This document shows, in pieces, positions 46,989-54,795 of a stretch of 64,000 nucleotides of DNA. A program made the position numbers and the translations under genes. Below the pieces are notes generated by a model. The model was not told where the DNA came from, searched no databases, and worked only from the letters and a program-made list of their open reading frames with translations. The stretch spans positions 186,001 to 250,000 of the forward strand of contig NZ_WUMK01000007.1 of assembly GCF_009827055.1 (NCBI RefSeq). Reading direction: 5' to 3'. Numbering within the stretch: position 1 is the stretch's first letter; every line of letters starts with the position of its first letter. Source of the stretch: Shinella kummerowiae. GTDB taxonomy: Bacteria; Pseudomonadota; Alphaproteobacteria; Rhizobiales; Rhizobiaceae.

Positions 46989-47681
46989 ATGTTTGACGCC
47001 AAGAAGTTGCTTGACCAGTTCCTCGGTTCGCAGGTGCCCGGTGCCGGCGGATCGGTGCGCGACCGCGCCGGCCAGGTCACCCAGCTCGCCAAGGACAATC
47101 CGCTTGCCTCGATCGCCATTGCCGGCGTGCTGCTCGGCACGGGCACCGGCCGCCAGGTGGCGGGCTCCGCGCTGAAGCTCGGCAGTCTCGCGGCCATCGC
47201 CGGCCTCGGCTACCAGGCCTACAAGAACTACAAGGAAGGCCAGAATCCCGTCGAGACCACGCAGGGCACGACGCCGGAACTCCTGCCGCCGCCGAGCGAT
47301 TCCGGTTTCCACCCCGAAGCGGTCAGCACCGATTTCGCCCTCATCCTCGTGCGTGCCATGATCGCCGCCTCGCGCGCCGATGGCCATATCGATGAGGCCG
47401 AGCGCGCCCGCATCATGGACAAGCTGAAGGTTTCCGGCCTCGGCGCCGATGCCGCGCAGTTCCTCGAAGACGAGCTTGCCAACCCGGTCGATCTCGACGC
47501 GATCATCGCCGCGGCGACGACCGAGGAGCAACGCGTCGAACTCTATACGGCCTCGCGTCTCGCCATCGAGCCGAAGTCGCGTGCCGAACGCGGTTATCTC
47601 GACCTGCTTGCCGGCCGCCTCAACCTGCCGGATGCGCTGGTCGACCATATCGAGGCGACGGTTTCCGCCGCCACCGTCTGA
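46989..47681 (+). CDS. DUF533 / TerB-like membrane-associated protein
   Basis: A 230-residue YebE-type protein. The N-terminal part starts MFDAKKLLDQFLGSQVPGAG; a glycine-rich hydrophobic stretch at about residues 37-80 (IAIAGVLLGTGTG, AAIAGLGYQAYKNY) may associate with membranes. The C-terminal half (LILVRAMIAASRADGHIDEAE) is a TerB-like acidic helical domain that could bind metal. I start at the ATG at 46989, behind GGAGA. Function unknown, with proposed envelope-stress roles. A clear hairpin follows. Confidence 0.88.
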   Translation: MFDAKKLLDQFLGSQVPGAGGSVRDRAGQVTQLAKDNPLASIAIAGVLLGTGTGRQVAGSALKLGSLAAIAGLGYQAYKNYKEGQNPVETTQGTTPELLPPPSDSGFHPEAVSTDFALILVRAMIAASRADGHIDEAERARIMDKLKVSGLGADAAQFLEDELANPVDLDAIIAAATTEEQRVELYTASRLAIEPKSRAERGYLDLLAGRLNLPDALVDHIEATVSAATV

Positions 47682-47689
47682 GATTTGCC

Positions 47690-47714
47690 GGGGAGCGGCC
47701 GAACGCCGCTCCCC
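47690..47714 (+). terminator. hairpin terminator after DUF533 gene
   Basis: GGGGAGCGGC and GCCGCTCCCC form a perfect 10-bp stem with a 5-nt loop, followed by GCTTTCC, 9 nt after the stop codon. Confidence 0.6.
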
Positions 47715-47780
47715 GCTTTCCACATTGCGCCGGCAGGCCGCCTGTTCTATCCCTTCGGCAACGATCGAAGGAGACTTTGC

Positions 47781-48473
47781 ATGCGCGATCTCACAGACTG
47801 GAAGGGCTGCCCGCCACCGGCACCCGTTACGCTTGAAGGCCGCACCGTGCGCCTCGAGCCCTATGACCGCGCCAGACACCTTCAAGCCCTATGGGACGCC
47901 TTCGGCGGCATGGCGATCAACCCGCTGCTGCGCTACTTCGCGCAGGCCGACTTTGCCGATATCGCTGGATTTGATGCCTGGTCCGAGGCGGTGATCAAAT
48001 CCGGCTGGGTGCGCGAGGTCATGGTCGACAAGGCGAGCGACACGGTGGTTGGCATGGCGCATTACATGCGCCCGGATCCGGCGAACGGCGTCGTCGAGAT
48101 CGGCGGCATCGCGCATGGTCCGAGCATGGCCCGCTCGCCCCTCTCCACCGAGGCGCAGTATCTTCTCGCCAAACATGTCTTCGACGATCTCGGCTACCGC
48201 CGCTACGAGTGGAAGTGCCACAACGGCAATGCGGCCAGCAAACGCACCGCCGCCCGCCTCGGTTTCACCTTCGAGGGCGTCTTCAGGCAGCACATGCTGT
48301 CGAAGGGCGAGAACCGCGACACGGCCTGGTTCTCGATCATCGATGGCGAATGGCCGACCATCGCCAAGGCGTTCGATGCCTGGCTCTCGCCGGACAATTT
48401 TGACGCCGAAGGACAGCAGAAGCGCAAACTGGAAGACATCCGCGCCGAAATCACCAAAGCGGACGCGGCATGA
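47781..48473 (+). CDS. GNAT family N-acetyltransferase (RimJ/RimL-like)
   Basis: A 230-residue acetyltransferase. The start (MRDLTDWKGCPPPAPVTLEG) has a GAAGGAG site. KHVFDDLGYRRYEWKCHNGNAASKRTAARLGFTFEGVF-type motif B/C residues are present near 140-175, with the N-A-A-S helix typical of RimJ/RimL proteins acting on amino groups of proteins or small molecules. Its stop overlaps the next small gene by 4 nt, so the two are coupled. Confidence 0.88.
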   Translation: MRDLTDWKGCPPPAPVTLEGRTVRLEPYDRARHLQALWDAFGGMAINPLLRYFAQADFADIAGFDAWSEAVIKSGWVREVMVDKASDTVVGMAHYMRPDPANGVVEIGGIAHGPSMARSPLSTEAQYLLAKHVFDDLGYRRYEWKCHNGNAASKRTAARLGFTFEGVFRQHMLSKGENRDTAWFSIIDGEWPTIAKAFDAWLSPDNFDAEGQQKRKLEDIRAEITKADAA

Positions 48474-48682
48474 GCGGGGAAAACAAGGGCAAGTCGGCGG
48501 CGTTCGCGGCGTTTTTCATCCTGCTCGGCACGGGCGTGGTGTTCTATTTCCTGCCGCGCGTCATGATCGCCCTCGGCGACGTCTCGCCATGGCTGGCCGG
48601 TGCGTTCGGCGCGCTGATGGTGCTCGCTTTCTTCCTGCTGTTCTGGCTCCGGGCACGCTACCAGCGCAACCGCGGGAATTAG
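48470..48682 (+). CDS. small two-helix membrane protein
   Basis: A 70-residue protein with two hydrophobic helices (AAFFILLGTGVVFYFLP and LAGAFGALMVLAFFLLFWL) joined by a short loop, basic at both ends. The ATG overlaps the acetyltransferase stop (ATGA). It is convergent with, and overlaps by 4 nt, the NicO gene. I do not recognise a function. Confidence 0.7.
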   Translation: MSGENKGKSAAFAAFFILLGTGVVFYFLPRVMIALGDVSPWLAGAFGALMVLAFFLLFWLRARYQRNRGN

Positions 48683-49683
48683 GCCTGTAGCGAGGCTCCG
48701 AGCAGCAGCATCCCCAGAACCATCACCAAAGCCGCGCCGCCGATTTCGATGGCGGTGCCGATGCGCTGGCCGGCCGAGCCGTTGCCGGCGAAGCGCACGG
48801 CCGCACCCTTGGCGGTGACGGCAAGCGTGGCGAGCGTCGATACCGTGATGGCCGTGCCGATCGACATGGCGAAGACGGCAAGCAGTCCACCCAGATAAAG
48901 GCCGTTCAGCAGCGCGAAGCTCAGCACGATCAGCGCACCGGAGCAGGGGCGCAGCCCCACCGCGACAATGGCAGACCAGGCCTCGCGCAGCGCAAAGCGC
49001 TCGCCCTTCAGCAGCGACGGATCGGGCGCGTGGGCATGGCCGCAGGTCGAGCAGATTTCGCCTGCGTGATGGTGGTGACCGTGGTCGTGGTGATGATGGT
49101 CATGGACCTCCACCGCTTGCGCGCCGAGCGTGGATGCCCGGCGTTCCGCCGGTCTCAGCTTCCCGAACAGCAGCCAGGCGCCGAAGAGGGTGATGAGGGC
49201 ATAGCTGCCGATTTCGAGCGCGCGGGTGGCGTCGGTCATCGACACCGTGGTGCCGCGCAGGAAGAGAAAGGCCGCGCCCACCAGCAGGATGGCGACGATA
49301 CCCTGGAGGATCGACGAGAGGAAGGAGAGCAACACGCCGCGCTTCAGCTCGACCTCGTTTGCCAGCATGTAGGACGAGATGACCGCCTTGCCATGGCCGG
49401 GGCCGGCGGCGTGGAAGACGCCATAAGCGAAGGAAAGGCCGACGAGCGTCGAGGCCGCCCACGGGTTCTCGCGCATCTCCCGCAACGCACCCGTCATCAG
49501 CCGATAGAAACCCTGCTGCTGGGCGTTGATCCAGCCGAACAGGCTGCCGAAGGTGCCGGTCGTGTTGAAGCCCGGTTCCGCCGAGCCGATGCCGAGCGGC
49601 GATTGTGCATGGGCGAGGGTGGCCGTGGCCACGACGGCAAGCGTCAGGGTGGCAAGGGCAAGGGCGCGTCCGCGGGTCAGCAT
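48679..49683 (-). CDS. NicO family nickel/cobalt transporter
   Basis: A 334-residue RcnA/NicO-type inner-membrane protein with an N-terminal signal or helix, about six further helices and a His-rich cytoplasmic loop near residues 192-220 (EVHDHHHHDHGHHHHAG, then CSTCGHAH). Conserved motifs are GPGHGKAVISSYMLA and VGLRPCSGALIVLSFALLNG. It transports Ni(II) or Co(II); the direction, import or efflux, is not fixed by sequence. It follows a DUF1007 protein with a 7-nt overlap, a pairing usual for this family. Confidence 0.92.
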   Translation of the reverse strand: MLTRGRALALATLTLAVVATATLAHAQSPLGIGSAEPGFNTTGTFGSLFGWINAQQQGFYRLMTGALREMRENPWAASTLVGLSFAYGVFHAAGPGHGKAVISSYMLANEVELKRGVLLSFLSSILQGIVAILLVGAAFLFLRGTTVSMTDATRALEIGSYALITLFGAWLLFGKLRPAERRASTLGAQAVEVHDHHHHDHGHHHHAGEICSTCGHAHAPDPSLLKGERFALREAWSAIVAVGLRPCSGALIVLSFALLNGLYLGGLLAVFAMSIGTAITVSTLATLAVTAKGAAVRFAGNGSAGQRIGTAIEIGGAALVMVLGMLLLGASLQA

Positions 49684-50318
49684 GTCATCTCCAGACGGGT
49701 GGCGAACAGCTTGGACATGTCGGTGCCGGCGGGATCGTTGAAGAAGGCTTCCGTCAGCGTGTCCTGGTTCTGGGCGAGCACCTCGTCCGCATCGGGCCGC
49801 ACCACGGTACGCTTGCAGGCGGAAAACTTGTCGCCGACGGCGACGAGGTCGTCATCGGAGGCAAAATCCATCGCCGCATACATGGTGGGGTCGTAGACGC
49901 CGAACGTCAGCTTGCCCTTGAGCGGCATCGCCTCGCCCGGCTTGACGGAGAAGAACATCAGGAGCTGCCCGTCCTTGTAGTCGACATTGATCGCGTCGGG
50001 CTTGGCAACCTTGATGGTTTTTCCGTCCTCGGTGATCGTCGTGTAGTAGCTGAACTCCTCGAGCGACTCGAGCACGGTCTTGCCGACCTCGGCCAGCTCG
50101 TCCGGGTCGAGCACGGCATTGCTGTTCTTGTCGAAGTCCATCACGACGCTTGCGGAAAACATATCGTCGAAGCGCCAGACATTGCGCAGCTCACTGACCG
50201 TGCCGTCGTCGCCCGCCACCACTTCCAGCCGGGCTTCGGCAAAGATGTGCGGATGGGCGAAGGCCGCAGCCGGGGCTGCAAGCGCTGCTCCGGCAACGAG
50301 AAGGGGGAGCAATCGCAT
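49677..50318 (-). CDS. DUF1007 family periplasmic protein
   Basis: A 213-residue exported protein with signal peptide (MRLLPLLVAGAALAAPAAAF), cleaved so that the mature N-terminus starts with a HPHIF motif. Short His-containing N-termini of DUF1007 proteins are thought to hand metal to the partner NicO channel, with which this gene overlaps by 7 nt. The rest is beta-rich (RNVWRFDDMFSASVVMDFD). I start at the ATG at 50318; an upstream extension has no signal character. A Ni/Co role is by context. Confidence 0.88.
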   Translation of the reverse strand: MRLLPLLVAGAALAAPAAAFAHPHIFAEARLEVVAGDDGTVSELRNVWRFDDMFSASVVMDFDKNSNAVLDPDELAEVGKTVLESLEEFSYYTTITEDGKTIKVAKPDAINVDYKDGQLLMFFSVKPGEAMPLKGKLTFGVYDPTMYAAMDFASDDDLVAVGDKFSACKRTVVRPDADEVLAQNQDTLTEAFFNDPAGTDMSKLFATRLEMTC

Positions 50319-50414
50319 CGGTATCTGTCCTCTCGAAGCGGCGGGGCGGCCTTCAGAATCGTTCGGTTGAATGTAACGCAAATGGGTCGGAATTGGGACC
50401 TTAGCAGCCGCGTA

Positions 50415-51320
50415 TTACGCCTCGATGCCGGGATTGCGGCGGAACCAGGCATGCAGGAAATCGACGAAGGTGCGGACCTTTGCGGGCAGGTAGCGGCGGT
50501 GGGGATAGATCGCGTAGATGCCGCGATCGGTTGGCAGGTAATCCTCGAGGATCGAGACGATGCGCCCGGAATCAAGGCAATGGCGGGCGATGAAGGCCGG
50601 CACCTGCGCGACGCCGAGGCCGCTTGCGGCGGCGCGGACGGCGGCCGTCGGGCTGTTCACCTCGATATGGCCGCTGACCGGAACGCTGAAGCCTGCGCCC
50701 TTGTCGTCGACGAAGCGCCAGTTGCTGTGCGACTTGCCATTGGTGTCGATGATGCAGGGCAGGCGGGCGAGGTCGCTTGGATGGTTGATCGGACCGGCCT
50801 GGGCGAGAAACTCCTCACTCACGCAGATCTTCAGGTAGAAGTCGCCGAGCTTGCGGGCGATGAGGGCCGAATCTTCCAGCTTCGTGATACGGACCGCGAC
50901 GTCGAAGCCTTCTTCCACCAGATCGACGAAGCGGTCGTCGGAGACGATTTCCAGCGACAGTTCCGGATGCTCCTTGCCGAAATCGATAAGCGACTGGCCG
51001 ATATCGGCATCGACGAAGGTGCGCGGGGCGGAAACCTTCAGCTTGCCGCGCAGGTCCGTGTTCTTCTCGCGCACGAGATCGGCGAGGTTGTCGATCTCCT
51101 TCAGGATGTCGGAGGCGGTGCGGTAATAGGTATGGCCGGCCTCGGTCATCGAGAACTGGCGGGTGGTGCGGTTGAGCAGCAGCGTGCCGAGTTCGTCCTC
51201 CAGCTCGCGCACATATTTGGAAAGCAGCGCCTTGGACCGGCCGGTCCTGCGCGAGGCGGCGGAAAAGCCCTCGGCGTCGACGACGTCGATGAAGGCCCGG
51301 ATTCGGGTCAATGTATCCAT
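50415..51320 (-). CDS. LysR family transcriptional regulator
   Basis: A 301-residue LysR regulator. The N-terminal winged HTH reads FIDVVDAEGFSAASRRTGRS with KALLSKYVRELEDELG, and the C-terminal effector domain starts near residue 90 (GKLKVSAPRTFVDADIG). It resembles the CrgA/DsdC-like subgroup. It is transcribed away from the decarboxylase locus across 589 bp and toward DUF1007/nicO, 96 bp away. Its target is not evident. Confidence 0.9.
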   Translation of the reverse strand: MDTLTRIRAFIDVVDAEGFSAASRRTGRSKALLSKYVRELEDELGTLLLNRTTRQFSMTEAGHTYYRTASDILKEIDNLADLVREKNTDLRGKLKVSAPRTFVDADIGQSLIDFGKEHPELSLEIVSDDRFVDLVEEGFDVAVRITKLEDSALIARKLGDFYLKICVSEEFLAQAGPINHPSDLARLPCIIDTNGKSHSNWRFVDDKGAGFSVPVSGHIEVNSPTAAVRAAASGLGVAQVPAFIARHCLDSGRIVSILEDYLPTDRGIYAIYPHRRYLPAKVRTFVDFLHAWFRRNPGIEA

Positions 51321-51472
51321 GTATCCCCACTCGGCAATCGCGCCCTTCCCGAAAGGCGGCGCGGATCCGGCCGAAACGTGATGGCCGGTGCGTTATAATC
51401 ATGTTTTGAAACCACGTTTCGCGAATGTCGTGGCTGGGGGAATATTTTCAATAGCGAAATGCAAAAAACCTC

Positions 51473-51501
51473 TTGATTGCGACAGCGATTCTTCTTATCT
51501 C
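51473..51501 (+). promoter_or_regulatory. sigma70-type promoter for decarboxylase leader
   Basis: TTGATT at 51473-51478 and TATCTC at 51496-51501 are separated by 17 bp. The inferred start near 51508 would give a leader of about 400 nt before the decarboxylase. Between here and the LysR start I see nothing else. Confidence 0.5.
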
Positions 51502-51507
51502 ACCCCT

Positions 51508-51909
51508 GCCCAAAGTCGCACGTGCCTGTGGGTGTCCGCCGACCCTCGATTTGGTGAGGAACTCGGTAAGGTACCTGGAACTAACCCCTCCAGTCGTTTC
51601 TCCGGCCAACCGGAAGAGCGAGGACATCTTGAAGCAACGACGGTGCGGGCCTTTCTGGTGTCTGCCGGCTTTCCAACAGCCGGGGTTACTGAAGAGGCAC
51701 ACCTTCATTGCCGGACGTGCGGTCGGGTTCTCCCACCAATCAAAGGCAGACAAAGCCGAATTGAAGCCTAGGCGGGCTTCGGTTCACCGATCGCGCATGA
51801 TGCGCATGCTTGGTTCCGGGGTCTCCACCGGCTGGTTCCAGAGCGTGCCCGCATCCTGCCCTTTGTCCTCCGGGTTTCCCGGAGCAACCTGGATATGGGG
51901 AATACCGAA
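51508..51909 (+). ncRNA. speF-type leader RNA of the decarboxylase gene
   Basis: A long, structured, apparently non-coding leader lies before the ornithine decarboxylase gene. The alphaproteobacterial speF motif, found upstream of such decarboxylases, is of this size and position. A perfect stem CTCCGGG/CCCGGAG (51868-51884) sits just before the ribosome binding site and could control its access. The assignment is by position, size and downstream gene, not by alignment; the boundaries are approximate. Confidence 0.6.
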
Positions 51910-53043
51910 ATGGCGACTGCACGTATTATCGACTTCCTGAACACCCGACGTCCCGACGGCCCGTGCCTCGTGGTCGACCTCGATGTCGTGCGTGACAATT
52001 TCAAGGCGTTCCGCCACGCGCTGCCTGACAGCTCAATCTACTATGCCGTCAAGGCAAACCCGGCGCCGGAAGTGCTGCGCCTGCTCGCTTCCATGGGCTC
52101 CAACTTCGATTGCGCGTCCGTCGCTGAAATCGAAATGGCGCTCGATGCCGGTGCGACCCCGAGCCGTATCTCCTTCGGCAACACGATCAAGAAGGAACGC
52201 GACATCGCCAAGGCGCATGCGCTCGGCGTTTCGCTCTTCGCCGTCGACAGCCATGAGGAAGTCGAGAAGATCGGCCGTGCCGCTCCGGGTGCGCGTGTGT
52301 TCTGCCGCGTCCTGACGGATGGCGAAGGTGCCGAATGGCCGCTGTCGCGCAAGTTCGGTTGCGTGCCGCAGATGGCCGTCGACGTGCTCGTCTACGCCCA
52401 CCAGAACGGTCTCGTCTCCTATGGCGTATCGTTCCACGTCGGCTCGCAGATGACGAAGGTCGATGCCTGGGATTCGGCTCTTGCCGATGCCAAGCGCGTC
52501 TTCGTGCAGCTTGCCAAGCAGGGCATCGAGCTCAAGATGGTCAACATGGGCGGTGGCTTCCCGACGAAGTACCTGCGCGACGTGCCGTCGGCCGAAGCCT
52601 ATGGCAAGGCGATCTTCGGTGCGCTGAAGAAGCACTTCGGCAACCAGATCCCGGAAACCATCATCGAGCCGGGCCGCGGCATGGTCGGCAATGCGGGCGT
52701 GATCAAGGCGGAAGTCGTTCTCGTCTCGAAGAAGTCGGACAACGACAACCATCGTTGGGTCTTCCTCGACATCGGCAAGTTCGGCGGTCTGGCCGAAACC
52801 ATGGACGAGGCGATCCGTTACCCGATCCGCACCGCACGCGATCAGGACGAGATGGAGCCCTGCGTGCTCGCCGGCCCGACCTGCGATTCGGCCGACGTGA
52901 TGTACGAGAAGAACATGTATCCGCTGCCGATCACCCTTTCGATCGGCGACGAGGTTCTGATCGAGGGCACCGGCGCCTACACGACGACCTACTCGGCCGT
53001 CGCCTTCAACGGCTTCGAGCCGCTCAAGGCCTATATCATCTAA
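51910..53043 (+). CDS. type III PLP-dependent ornithine/lysine decarboxylase
   Basis: A 377-residue alanine-racemase-fold decarboxylase making putrescine (or cadaverine). The PLP lysine is in IYYAVKANPAPEVL near residue 45; SFHVGSQ, NMGGGFPT and EPGRGMVGNAG line the cofactor site; CDSADVMYEKN holds the active-site Cys from the partner subunit. I start at the ATG at 51910 (MATARIIDFL), with GGGGA 9 nt upstream. Eukaryote-like ODCs of this kind are standard in rhizobia, where many act on both ornithine and lysine. A leader RNA precedes it and a hairpin follows. Confidence 0.94.
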   Translation: MATARIIDFLNTRRPDGPCLVVDLDVVRDNFKAFRHALPDSSIYYAVKANPAPEVLRLLASMGSNFDCASVAEIEMALDAGATPSRISFGNTIKKERDIAKAHALGVSLFAVDSHEEVEKIGRAAPGARVFCRVLTDGEGAEWPLSRKFGCVPQMAVDVLVYAHQNGLVSYGVSFHVGSQMTKVDAWDSALADAKRVFVQLAKQGIELKMVNMGGGFPTKYLRDVPSAEAYGKAIFGALKKHFGNQIPETIIEPGRGMVGNAGVIKAEVVLVSKKSDNDNHRWVFLDIGKFGGLAETMDEAIRYPIRTARDQDEMEPCVLAGPTCDSADVMYEKNMYPLPITLSIGDEVLIEGTGAYTTTYSAVAFNGFEPLKAYII

Positions 53044-53050
53044 GCCTGTC

Positions 53051-53077
53051 GGCGCTCCCGTTTCGAGCGGGAGCGCC
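53051..53077 (+). terminator. hairpin terminator after decarboxylase gene
   Basis: GGCGCTCCCG and CGGGAGCGCC form a perfect 10-bp stem with a 7-nt loop, 7 nt past the stop. A second perfect 10-bp hairpin (CTGGAGCCGC/GCGGCTCCAG, 53117-53140) follows and is succeeded by TGACTTT. Confidence 0.6.
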
Positions 53078-53153
53078 AAATTCACAATTCCATTCAGATA
53101 CCGTTTGAATCGGTACCTGGAGCCGCTTGTGCGGCTCCAGTGACTTTAACTTG

Positions 53154-53193
53154 CGCATGTGCGTTCGCTCGGCTTTGCCGAGCGCGACATGCG
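53154..53193 (+). other. compound hairpin in acetyltransferase leader
   Basis: CGCATGT (53154) pairs with ACATGCG (to 53193), enclosing the perfect stem CGCTCGGC/GCCGAGCG (53166-53184). It lies 16 nt before the acetyltransferase start codon, close to its GGGAGG site, so it may affect translation or mark a processed 5' end. Confidence 0.5.
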
Positions 53194-53208
53194 TGTTCGG
53201 GAGGCCCA

Positions 53209-53802
53209 ATGATGGCCACTGTTCTTGATTCTGTCCGCGCGTTCTTCGCGCATGCCGCCTTCACCATCGACCAGGAGAACACCGGCGACGTTGTCGCCCG
53301 CGAGCGTCTGCTTGACCGCGTGATGGGGGAAGCCCGCTTCCGCAAGTCGTCGGAAAAGCTGCGCCGTGGCCGCATGCCGGCGGAAGGCCTTGCCCTCGTC
53401 GCCCGCGATCCCGATGGCCATGTCATCGGCACGGTGCGGCTGTGGAATGTCGAGGCGGGCGTCGATTCCAACGGTAACGCCGTTTCGGCCCTGCTGCTTG
53501 GCCCGCTCGCTGTCGATTGCGAACATGAAGGCAAGGGCATCGGCGGCGCGCTGATGCGGGCTGCTATCACCGAGACGCGTGATCGCGGCCACGGCGCGGT
53601 GCTGCTCGTTGGCGATCCGGAATATTACGAGCGCTTCGGCTTCTTTGCCGACAAGGCGCAGCACCTCGTCATGCCTGGCCCCTTCGAGCGCCGCCGTTTC
53701 CTGGCGCTGGAGCTGAAGGACGGCTGGCTGGAGGGTGCTGCAGGCGTGCTCGTCGCCAGCGGCCGGCGCCGCGTCGTCCTCGACATGCGCAAGGCTGCCT
53801 GA
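53209..53802 (+). CDS. GNAT family N-acetyltransferase (YhbS-like)
   Basis: A 197-residue acetyltransferase. The acetyl-CoA loop appears as CEHEGKGIGGALMRAA near residue 110, preceded by the LGPLAV strand and followed by LLVGDPEYYERFGF, all as in the YhbS group. I start at the ATG at 53209, behind GGGAGG; a second ATG follows immediately. It comes after the decarboxylase in the same direction but beyond two hairpins, so it is probably separate. The substrate is unknown; a link to polyamine acetylation is only a guess. Confidence 0.88.
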   Translation: MMATVLDSVRAFFAHAAFTIDQENTGDVVARERLLDRVMGEARFRKSSEKLRRGRMPAEGLALVARDPDGHVIGTVRLWNVEAGVDSNGNAVSALLLGPLAVDCEHEGKGIGGALMRAAITETRDRGHGAVLLVGDPEYYERFGFFADKAQHLVMPGPFERRRFLALELKDGWLEGAAGVLVASGRRRVVLDMRKAA

Positions 53803-53803
53803 G

Positions 53804-53830
53804 AAAGAGCCGGCGATGAGCCGGCTCTTT
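53804..53830 (+). terminator. terminator after acetyltransferase gene
   Basis: AAAGAGCCGGC and GCCGGCTCTTT form a perfect 11-bp stem with a 5-nt loop right after the stop, running into CCATTTTG. The A-tract on the left and T-tract on the right suit a rho-independent terminator. Confidence 0.75.
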
Positions 53831-53918
53831 CCATTTTGACACCTGTCATTGTTTTGATTGGGCAATTATCAAGATTGGTACGAATATCGTGCCGATCTGC
53901 TTTCGGTTTGCTGTTCGT

Positions 53919-53932
53919 TTGATCCATCTCAA
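53919..53932 (+). promoter_or_regulatory. candidate FNR/FixK box before ompW
   Basis: TTGATCCATCTCAA matches the TTGAT-N4-ATCAA anaerobox at 9 of 10 fixed positions, 70 bp before the ompW start. OmpW genes are oxygen-regulated in several bacteria, so control by an FNR/FixK protein is plausible. Confidence 0.5.
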
Positions 53933-54001
53933 GGGAGGTGCCCGGCTGCCCGCTCCATAGTCGCTGCGAAAAAGACGAGTCGCGATTGATGGAGAGACGA
54001 C

Positions 54002-54694
54002 ATGAAGGAACATGGCAAAAGCCGGCTGGTGCTTGCTGGATTGGCCGCCGGGCTGCTGCTCGGCAATCAGGCCCTGGCGGCGGACCTCGAAGAGCGCATG
54101 GCGCCGCCGGAAGCGACGGTGGATTTCGCCGCGCAGAGCCCTTGGCAGATCCGCGTGCGCGGCCTCGGCGTCATCACCGATGATTCAGGTTCCGTGAATG
54201 GCATCGCGGGGTCGAGCCTTTCCTACTCGGACACGGTCGTTCCCGAACTCGATATTTCCTACTTCTTCACGGACAATATCGCGGCCGAACTTATTCTCGG
54301 CACGACCTATGCGAATGTCCAGGCGGACGGGTCGATTGCCGGTCTCGGCAAGGTGGGCAAGACATGGCTCCTGCCGCCGACGCTGACCGTGCAGTACCAC
54401 TTCACCGATTTCGGCGCGTTCAAGCCCTATGTCGGCGCGGGTGTGAACTACACGCTGTTCTACAATCAGTCCGGCTCGGGCGCCTTCTCCGACCTCAAGG
54501 TCAAGAACAAGGTGGGCGCCGCCCTCCAGGTCGGCTTCGACTATATGCTCGACGAGCACTGGGGTGTGAACTTCGACGTGAAGAAGCTCTTCCTCGAGCC
54601 CAAGTGGAAGGTCGATTTCAACGGCACGCCGTTGACCGGCAAGGCGAAGCTCAATCCTTGGCTTGTGGGCGCGGGTGTGACCTATCGCTTCTGA
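54002..54694 (+). CDS. ompW: OmpW family outer-membrane protein
   Basis: A 230-residue, eight-stranded outer-membrane barrel. The signal peptide (KSRLVLAGLAAGLLLGNQAL, cleaved after ALA) is followed by WQIRVRGLGVITDD. Family landmarks are PELDISYFFTDNIAAELILG, LPPTLTVQYHF, FKPYVGAGVNYTLFY and the terminal WLVGAGVTYRF ending in Phe for BAM recognition. OmpW forms a narrow hydrophobic channel for small nonpolar compounds. It stands alone with a candidate anaerobox in front. Confidence 0.93.
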   Translation: MKEHGKSRLVLAGLAAGLLLGNQALAADLEERMAPPEATVDFAAQSPWQIRVRGLGVITDDSGSVNGIAGSSLSYSDTVVPELDISYFFTDNIAAELILGTTYANVQADGSIAGLGKVGKTWLLPPTLTVQYHFTDFGAFKPYVGAGVNYTLFYNQSGSGAFSDLKVKNKVGAALQVGFDYMLDEHWGVNFDVKKLFLEPKWKVDFNGTPLTGKAKLNPWLVGAGVTYRF

Positions 54695-54795
54695 GGGGGC
54701 GTGTTCTGTAACCGGTGTTCACCGTTGCTTCAACACTGTGTGAGACCGCGTCATCGGCCATGAAATCGTGCCGTCCTGCGCCTATCTGCCTTGCT

